DNA of 64,000 nucleotides, taken from positions 62,001-126,000 of the forward strand of contig JAKSOA010000001.1 of assembly GCA_024405875.1 (NCBI GenBank). The letters are read 5' to 3'. Position 1 is the stretch's first letter, and every line of letters starts with the position of its first letter. Below are positions 59,219-64,000 of this stretch, piece after piece. The notes below the pieces were generated by a model that worked only from the letters and a program-made list of their open reading frames with translations, did no database searches and was not told the origin of the DNA. The position numbers and the translations under genes are program-made. This DNA comes from Paludibacteraceae bacterium. Lineage in GTDB: Bacteria; Bacteroidota; Bacteroidia; Bacteroidales; Paludibacteraceae.

Positions 59219-59680
59219 ATGGCAAAACAAAAATCATTAGAACAGTCGCAACGTAAAGAGCTTGCGCGCTTGTATTTCCTTCAAGGAGATACACAAAAGG
59301 AGATAGCGGAAAAGGTTGGCGTATCTCGCAATACCATCAACACCTGGGTGAGAGAAGAGAAATGGGCTGAGTTCAAAGCCGCCAAGTCAATAGGACGCAA
59401 GGAACTTGTGGCCAAAATGCTCAACAAACTCAATGAGAAGATTGAGGCAGGAGACCTTTCTTCTGATGAAATGGCAAAAGCCGCCTCGGCGATTGAGAAA
59501 CTTGACAAGCAGACAAATGTAGTCACTATTATAGAGGTGTTCTCCGCATACAGTAATTGGCTAATAGCAAGAATGCGTCTTGATCCGGAGCTGACACCTG
59601 AACTTGTGAAGATTATGAACAGATACCAGGACCTGTTCATAGGTGAGCAAATAGGCAAAACTTCAGTGACAATTAACTAA
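59219..59680 (+). CDS. Terminase small subunit-like protein
   Basis: The protein is about 153 residues from MAKQKSLEQSQRK. A helix-turn-helix (FLQGDTQKEIAEKVGVSRNT followed by INTWVREEKW) recognises DNA, and a helical C-terminus follows. The stop overlaps the terminase large subunit ATG by one base. The ATG at 59219 is preferred because the sequence further upstream lies in the operator and promoter. Confidence 0.75.
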   Translation: MAKQKSLEQSQRKELARLYFLQGDTQKEIAEKVGVSRNTINTWVREEKWAEFKAAKSIGRKELVAKMLNKLNEKIEAGDLSSDEMAKAASAIEKLDKQTNVVTIIEVFSAYSNWLIARMRLDPELTPELVKIMNRYQDLFIGEQIGKTSVTIN

Positions 59681-61218
59681 TGGCGGTAAAAGGACAGAAA
59701 GAGGCTTACAAGGCGTGGCGGCAGTTATGCAACACCATAGCCGATATGAGCACTGTGGACATTTCAGAAAGTGAAGCCGAGAGGCTAAACCGTATTGAAC
59801 GTGCACGCAGGGACTATGCTTTTTTTGTTTCTTACTATTTCCCTCACTACTGTACTGACAGAAGCGGACAAATAATCCCATCTGCAAAATTTCACATACA
59901 GGCAGCCAACAAGATACGTGCCACAAGAGATTTGAGAGCCGTGTTCAAATGGGCGAGAGGACACGCCAAATCAACCCATATGGACATTATGATACCAATG
60001 TGGCTGAAATGCCAGAAAGAGAAGGAGATTCACGTTATGGTGCTTGTCGGCAAGAGCGAAGGCAACGCAAAGACCCTTCTTGGTGACATTCAGGCGGAAT
60101 TGCAGTACAATAAGCGTTACATAAGTGACTTCGGGCAACAATATAATGCAGGCAATTGGGAAGAGGGGCAATTTGTAACAGCAGACGGAACCGCATTTTT
60201 CTCACTTGGCCGTGGTCAGTCACCCCGTGGTCTTAGATACCGTAACAACAGACCCGACTACATTGTGATTGATGACCTTGATGATGATGAATTGTGCTTG
60301 AATGACAGTCGTGTATCCAAAACAACCAATTGGGTTAAAGAGGCATTGTTCGGTGCTTTTGGTGCCCAGGGCGGCAGGTTCATAATGGTGGGCAACCTTA
60401 TAAGTAAGACAAGCGTTCTTGCCAACATATTAAAATCACCAGGTGTATATTCCACGCAGGTCAATGTGATTGACAGAAACGGTAATCCATCCTGGCCGGA
60501 ACTGTGGAAGCCAGACAAAATACAGGCAAAGGCCGAGTTTATGGGTTACCGCCCTTTCCAAAAGGAGTTTATGAACAACCCCATAACAGAAGGCGCTGTG
60601 TTCCGGAATGACTGGATAAAATGGAAAGAGCCACTTCCTATGCGTGAATATGCGGAGATTGTCCTGTACATAGACCCGTCATTCAAGCCGACAACTAAAA
60701 ATGACTTTAAGGCGGCAAAGTTATGGGGTAAGACAAAGATGGGAGAATTGCACTTGCTTGACTGCTTCTGCCGTCAGACCACAGTTGTTGAACTTGTACG
60801 CTGGCTGTATGACCTGTATGAGAAACTAAAAACCGCAAATGCTGTGGCAATGTTCTATATGGAGGCAAACTTTATGCAGGACATCATACTTGATGAGTTC
60901 AGACGTGAGGGAGAGACACGTGGCTACCAGTTGCCGCTTATCCCGGACAAACGCAAGAAACCAGACAAATTTCAACGTATCGAGGCCGTAAGTCCTCTAT
61001 GGGAGCGTGGTTTTGTCTATTACAACGCACACAAGAAGAATGACCCCGATATGAATGCCGGACTTGACCAGACTCTTGCTTTTGAAAAAGGAATGTCCGG
61101 GCACGATGACGGTCCTGACGCCGATGAGGGAGCCATATACATTCTTCAGAAGCGTACACGCATCAATAGTTTTGATGCCAGGATAGGAACATACAGAAAC
61201 TCAAAATACTTATGGTAA
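59680..61218 (+). CDS. Terminase large subunit
   Basis: The protein is 512 residues. The ATPase motor has an adenine motif, a Walker A-like WARGHAKSTHMD and Walker B YIVIDDLDDDE. The nuclease domain has acidic residues in VLYIDPSFKPTTKNDF, MEANF and GMSGHDDGPDADEGA. It packages DNA into the prohead. In Mu-like phages it cuts within host DNA after filling the head. Confidence 0.92.
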   Translation: MAVKGQKEAYKAWRQLCNTIADMSTVDISESEAERLNRIERARRDYAFFVSYYFPHYCTDRSGQIIPSAKFHIQAANKIRATRDLRAVFKWARGHAKSTHMDIMIPMWLKCQKEKEIHVMVLVGKSEGNAKTLLGDIQAELQYNKRYISDFGQQYNAGNWEEGQFVTADGTAFFSLGRGQSPRGLRYRNNRPDYIVIDDLDDDELCLNDSRVSKTTNWVKEALFGAFGAQGGRFIMVGNLISKTSVLANILKSPGVYSTQVNVIDRNGNPSWPELWKPDKIQAKAEFMGYRPFQKEFMNNPITEGAVFRNDWIKWKEPLPMREYAEIVLYIDPSFKPTTKNDFKAAKLWGKTKMGELHLLDCFCRQTTVVELVRWLYDLYEKLKTANAVAMFYMEANFMQDIILDEFRREGETRGYQLPLIPDKRKKPDKFQRIEAVSPLWERGFVYYNAHKKNDPDMNAGLDQTLAFEKGMSGHDDGPDADEGAIYILQKRTRINSFDARIGTYRNSKYLW

Positions 61219-61451
61219 TTTTTTTCAAAAACCTAATTCTATACTACCGATTCAAGCAAGCCTTCAAACGCCGTGACAAACTGAACAAAGGACGTGAAAG
61301 AGACTTGTATGTTGTAATAAATATACAAGGTAAGCCATTTGTTCTGAACAGGGGTTTTTACCGTGAAGTGAGGAAGCACAACGCTTTCTTCCGCAAGGTC
61401 AAATGGAGCGACTTACAAAAAGGCATTGTTGACAAATCAATACTTAACTGA
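61212..61451 (+). CDS. Small basic phage protein
   Basis: The protein is 79 residues, rich in Lys, Arg and aromatic residues (YYRFKQAFKRRDKLNKGRER; FFRKVKWSDLQKG). It overlaps the end of the terminase gene by 7 bases and precedes the gp36-like gene. No known family is recognised. Confidence 0.6.
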   Translation: MVIFFKNLILYYRFKQAFKRRDKLNKGRERDLYVVINIQGKPFVLNRGFYREVRKHNAFFRKVKWSDLQKGIVDKSILN

Positions 61452-61452
61452 T

Positions 61453-61875
61453 ATGGACTTTCTAACAAAAGCAGATTTCAAGGCGGTGTGTGACAACACA
61501 ACACTGCAAGTTATAGACCAGGCTGATGATGACAACCTGGCAAGGAGTGAGAAGTACGCCATTGAGGAGATTAGTTCATACCTCAGAAGCAGGTTTGACA
61601 CCACCACGGCTTTTTCAAAAAGAGGAGACTCACGCAATAGCCAACTGGTGATGATTACTTGTGATGTGGCTCTATATCATCTTATAGCCTGGCTTCCCAA
61701 ACGCATAGGTTTTGAAATTCGTGAGGTACGTTACAAACAGGCTGTTGAATGGCTTAAAGACGTACAAGCGGGCAAGGCGACTCCTGATTTACCACTGCAT
61801 ACTGACGCACAAGGCCAGGAAATAATAAAACCTATCCGTTTTGGCGGTATGGCAAAATGTAAATATGACTACTAA
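61453..61875 (+). CDS. Mu gp36-like head completion protein
   Basis: The protein is about 140 residues from MDFLTKADFKAVCDNTTLQV. It follows the DUF1320/gp36 pattern: FLTKADF, an acidic segment, EISSYLRSRFDTTTAF, then CDVALYHLIAWLPK. The family completes the head-tail joint. The ATG follows the previous stop by one base. Confidence 0.7.
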   Translation: MDFLTKADFKAVCDNTTLQVIDQADDDNLARSEKYAIEEISSYLRSRFDTTTAFSKRGDSRNSQLVMITCDVALYHLIAWLPKRIGFEIREVRYKQAVEWLKDVQAGKATPDLPLHTDAQGQEIIKPIRFGGMAKCKYDY

Positions 61876-61887
61876 AACCAAGTATAT

Positions 61888-63093
61888 ATGAGAAAGAGTA
61901 ACTATACACCGGAAATGAGAAGAGCCATAAACCTGGCTCGCAATATCGCCACAAAAAAGCTTGTGGTTGACCTTCAGGAGAGGACTGAACTGCTATCAAA
62001 AAAGGACATTGGCTCCTGGCGTTTGGCTTGGCAGAGAGCAATTGACGTTCAGAACCCGAACCGCAACCTGCTTTATGACATATACACTGATGTGAGCATT
62101 GATATGCACGTTACCGGCTGTATAGGACAGCGTAAGGGATTCGCCACAAAGAAGGGTTTTAAGATAGTTGACAAGACAGGAAAGAAGAATGACGAGTTGA
62201 CCGCTTTGTTTGAGACTGAATGGTTTGACAATTTTGTCTCTCTCGCACTTGACAGCCGTTATTACGGGCACTCTCTCATTGAATTCACAGGTGTTGTTGA
62301 AACAAACAACAAGATGCAGTTTGGGAAGGTGTCTCTTGTGCCACGCCGCCACGTCATTCCGGAATATGGCGTGGTGGTAAAAGACCAAAATGATGTTCAT
62401 CAGAACGGAATAAGTTACCGAGACGGAATGTTTGCCGACTGGTGCATTGAGGTTGGAGACCCTTATGACCTTGGGTTGTTCCTTAAATGCGCACCGTCTG
62501 CACTTTCAAAAAAGAATATGCTTGCGTTCTGGGACGGTTTTGGCGAAATCTTCGGAATGCCGATACGTATAGCCAAAACGTCATCGTATGATGAGAAGGA
62601 CAACCGCCAGATAGAGAAGATGCTTTCAGAGATGGGAGCGGCATTTTACGGACTCTTCCCTGAAGGCACTGACATTGAAATTAAAGAGACAAGCCGTGGC
62701 GATGCGTTTAATGTTTATGACCGACGCATTGACCGTGCCAACTCTGAAATATCCAAGGGGATTCTTAACCAGACAATGACCATTGACTCAGGTTCCTCTC
62801 TGTCTCAGAGTGAGGTTCACCTTGATGTTCTCGAGAATGTCATACAGTCCGATGAGAAACTGATACGCAACACTGTCAATAATCGGTTGATTCCGTTTAT
62901 GATAAAGCACGGATTCCCACTTGAAGGCTGTTCTTTTGAATGGGATGATACAGTCATCTATACTCCGGAGCATATCAGAGAGGTTGAGCGTATGCTTATT
63001 ACAGGCGGTTATGTCATAGACCCTAAATATTTCCAGGACAAATACGGAATAGTGATTACAGGCAAGAGGGACGTTGACAGTTTTTTCGAGTAG
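61888..63093 (+). CDS. Portal protein (DUF935, Mu gp29-like)
   Basis: The protein is 401 residues. RQNP-like VQNPNRNLLYDIYTDVSIDM, SLVPRRHVIPEYGVV, NMLAFWDGFGEIFGMPIRI and DSGSSLSQSEVHLDVLENVI are typical of DUF935 portals, which form the DNA gate of the head. The gene ends SFFE with a slippery site and pseudoknot across its stop codon, so a fraction of ribosomes should continue into the MuF-like frame. Confidence 0.88.
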   Translation: MRKSNYTPEMRRAINLARNIATKKLVVDLQERTELLSKKDIGSWRLAWQRAIDVQNPNRNLLYDIYTDVSIDMHVTGCIGQRKGFATKKGFKIVDKTGKKNDELTALFETEWFDNFVSLALDSRYYGHSLIEFTGVVETNNKMQFGKVSLVPRRHVIPEYGVVVKDQNDVHQNGISYRDGMFADWCIEVGDPYDLGLFLKCAPSALSKKNMLAFWDGFGEIFGMPIRIAKTSSYDEKDNRQIEKMLSEMGAAFYGLFPEGTDIEIKETSRGDAFNVYDRRIDRANSEISKGILNQTMTIDSGSSLSQSEVHLDVLENVIQSDEKLIRNTVNNRLIPFMIKHGFPLEGCSFEWDDTVIYTPEHIREVERMLITGGYVIDPKYFQDKYGIVITGKRDVDSFFE

Positions 63094-63123
63094 GGGTAGG
63101 TGGTAGCCCCAATAAATACCACC
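63081..63123 (+). promoter_or_regulatory. Programmed -1 frameshift signal (slippery site and pseudoknot)
   Basis: T TTT TTC (63081-63087) is a canonical X XXY YYZ heptamer in the portal frame, two codons before the TAG. After a 5-base spacer, GGGG (63093-63096) can pair with CCCC (63107-63110), and GGTGGTA (63099-63105) with TACCACC (63117-63123). The order of these four strands is that of an H-type pseudoknot. Confidence 0.8.
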
Positions 63124-64000
63124 TGTTCCATCAAGCCATTTTTGAACTGTATGGTAACATAAGTCATACAATTAAACTAAGTGACCGTAAGGAATCAGAC
63201 TTTGACCATACCGTTTTTGATAAGGCAATGGAATGGCTCTACAGCCGAAGAGTATTCTCCGCTGACCTGATGAAAGAACAACCGGTTGCGGCTCTTGTAA
63301 ACGAGACTTACCGTGTACTTTCTGAGGGCGTTAACAGTTCCATTACTCAAGAAGTTCCCAAGGAACTGACAAACAATTTAAGAGAAAACACATTCAGGTT
63401 TTCGGGCTTTAAGACTTACCATCAGATGAAGGAAGCCTCACTACTTTTGGAGGATAAGAAAGGTGGTTTTAAGACCTACGAGTCATTTCAACGGGATGTT
63501 TTATCCATAGACAACAGATATAACAGGCAATACCTTGAAGCAGAGTACAACTTTGCTGTGCAAAGCACTCAGATGGCTGTCAAATGGAAAGATTATGAAA
63601 AGGACGGAGATGACTATAATTTGCAGTACCGCACTGCAAATGACGGCAGAGTGAGAGAGGAACACGCAGTTCTGCACGGAACCACACTGCCTGTTGATGA
63701 CCCGTTTTGGGATAAGTATTATCCACCGCTTGGCTGGAACTGCCGTTGCACGGTTGTACAAGTCAGGAAAAACAAATATGATGTAAGTAACAGTCAGGAG
63801 GCTATAGCGGCTGGAGAACGTGCCACCGCCAAACCAAAACAACAAATATTCCGTTTTAATCCTGGCAAAACAAAGAATGTATTTCCACCCAAACATCCAT
63901 ATATGCCAAAAGGGTGTGGAAACTGCACAAGAGGGTTGCGACTTGCATATAATGCCAACAGTGAACAGTGCAAGGTTTGTATGGCAGTAAATCAGCAACA
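63087..64000 (+). CDS. MuF-like minor head protein, translated as a frameshift fusion to the portal, partial
   Basis: The frame is open from 63078 to the right edge (over 300 codons). It reads NKYHLFHQAIFELYGN near its beginning and contains the MuF/SPP1 gp7 signature LQYRTANDGRVREEHAVLHG, then WDKYYPPLGWNCRCTV. No ATG, GTG or TTG occurs before 63228, well inside the conserved region. It is entered by the -1 frameshift at the portal end. Near the edge are four Cys in CGNC and CKVC, a possible metal site of a further domain. The 3' end lies outside the window. Confidence 0.8.

Larger units (their letters stand above)
41045..64000. mobile_element. Mu-like contractile-tailed prophage, one end in the window
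   Basis: From the end of the cas9 fragment to the right edge the genes are those of a Mu-like myovirus: DUF935 portal, MuF, gp36-like, terminase, protease/scaffold, capsid, DUF2586 sheath, tube, tape measure, hub, spike, gp25, baseplate J and tail fibres, plus lysis genes and a diversity-generating retroelement. No integrase is seen. Transposase and early genes are expected beyond 64000. The left boundary is set by loss of the Cas9 frame and is good to about ten bases. Confidence 0.85.

Overview
The window is a piece of a Bacteroidales (Bacteroidota) chromosome. Support comes from the many TAnnTTTG -7 promoter boxes (several with a TTTG box 19-21 bases upstream), from family content (DUF5686, DUF1573, DUF3276, DUF4293, DUF4296, lipidated TamL, RhuM/ORF6N) and from a 47-base-repeat type II-C CRISPR locus. 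I cannot name the genus.

Bases 1-36,450 are ordinary core chromosome. They hold the end of a type I pullulanase, trpS, a BASS transporter, envelope proteins (DUF5686, a thioredoxin-fold lipoprotein, GT4, an LPG-synthase-like membrane protein), guaA, two DUF1573 proteins, meaB, an Lrp regulator, purA, a 2[4Fe-4S] ferredoxin, DUF3276, a nusB-yajC-ybbR-coaE operon, def, ruvX, galE, a TPR protein, an OmpA-type protein, nadE, an acyl-CoA ligase, ileS-dksA-lspA-DUF4296, a SpoU methylase, tamL, tRNA-Arg and a CDF transporter.

Bases 36,660-41,050 are a defence and accessory region. It holds an ORF6N/RhuM gene split by one in-frame TGA, a palindrome-rich element, a predicted tracrRNA, a CRISPR array of 12 identical full repeats with 30-base spacers, then cas2, cas1 and only the C-terminal end of cas9. 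The cas9 reading frame runs out at about 41,050, where phage sequence begins.

Bases about 41,050-64,000 are a Mu-like contractile-tailed prophage whose far end lies outside the window. From the boundary inward come a diversity-generating retroelement (reverse transcriptase, template repeat, and a beta-helix-like tail protein carrying an internal variable repeat), tail fibre and baseplate genes, a lysis cassette, tail hub, tape measure, chaperone, tube, sheath, a capsid protein with a C-terminal BACON-like domain, and protease/scaffold, all on the minus strand. A divergent promoter region with a tandem 21-base palindromic operator separates these from the plus-strand packaging genes (terminase, gp36-like, portal, MuF-like).

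The main points of interest are: (1) the prophage appears to have split cas9 while leaving cas1, cas2 and spacers in place; (2) the retroelement's variable repeat is internal, in a solenoid-like protein, rather than at a C-terminus; (3) a textbook -1 frameshift signal (T TTT TTC, 5-base spacer, H-type pseudoknot) joins the portal gene to a MuF-like gene that has no conventional start codon; (4) each full CRISPR repeat carries a Bacteroidota-type promoter.
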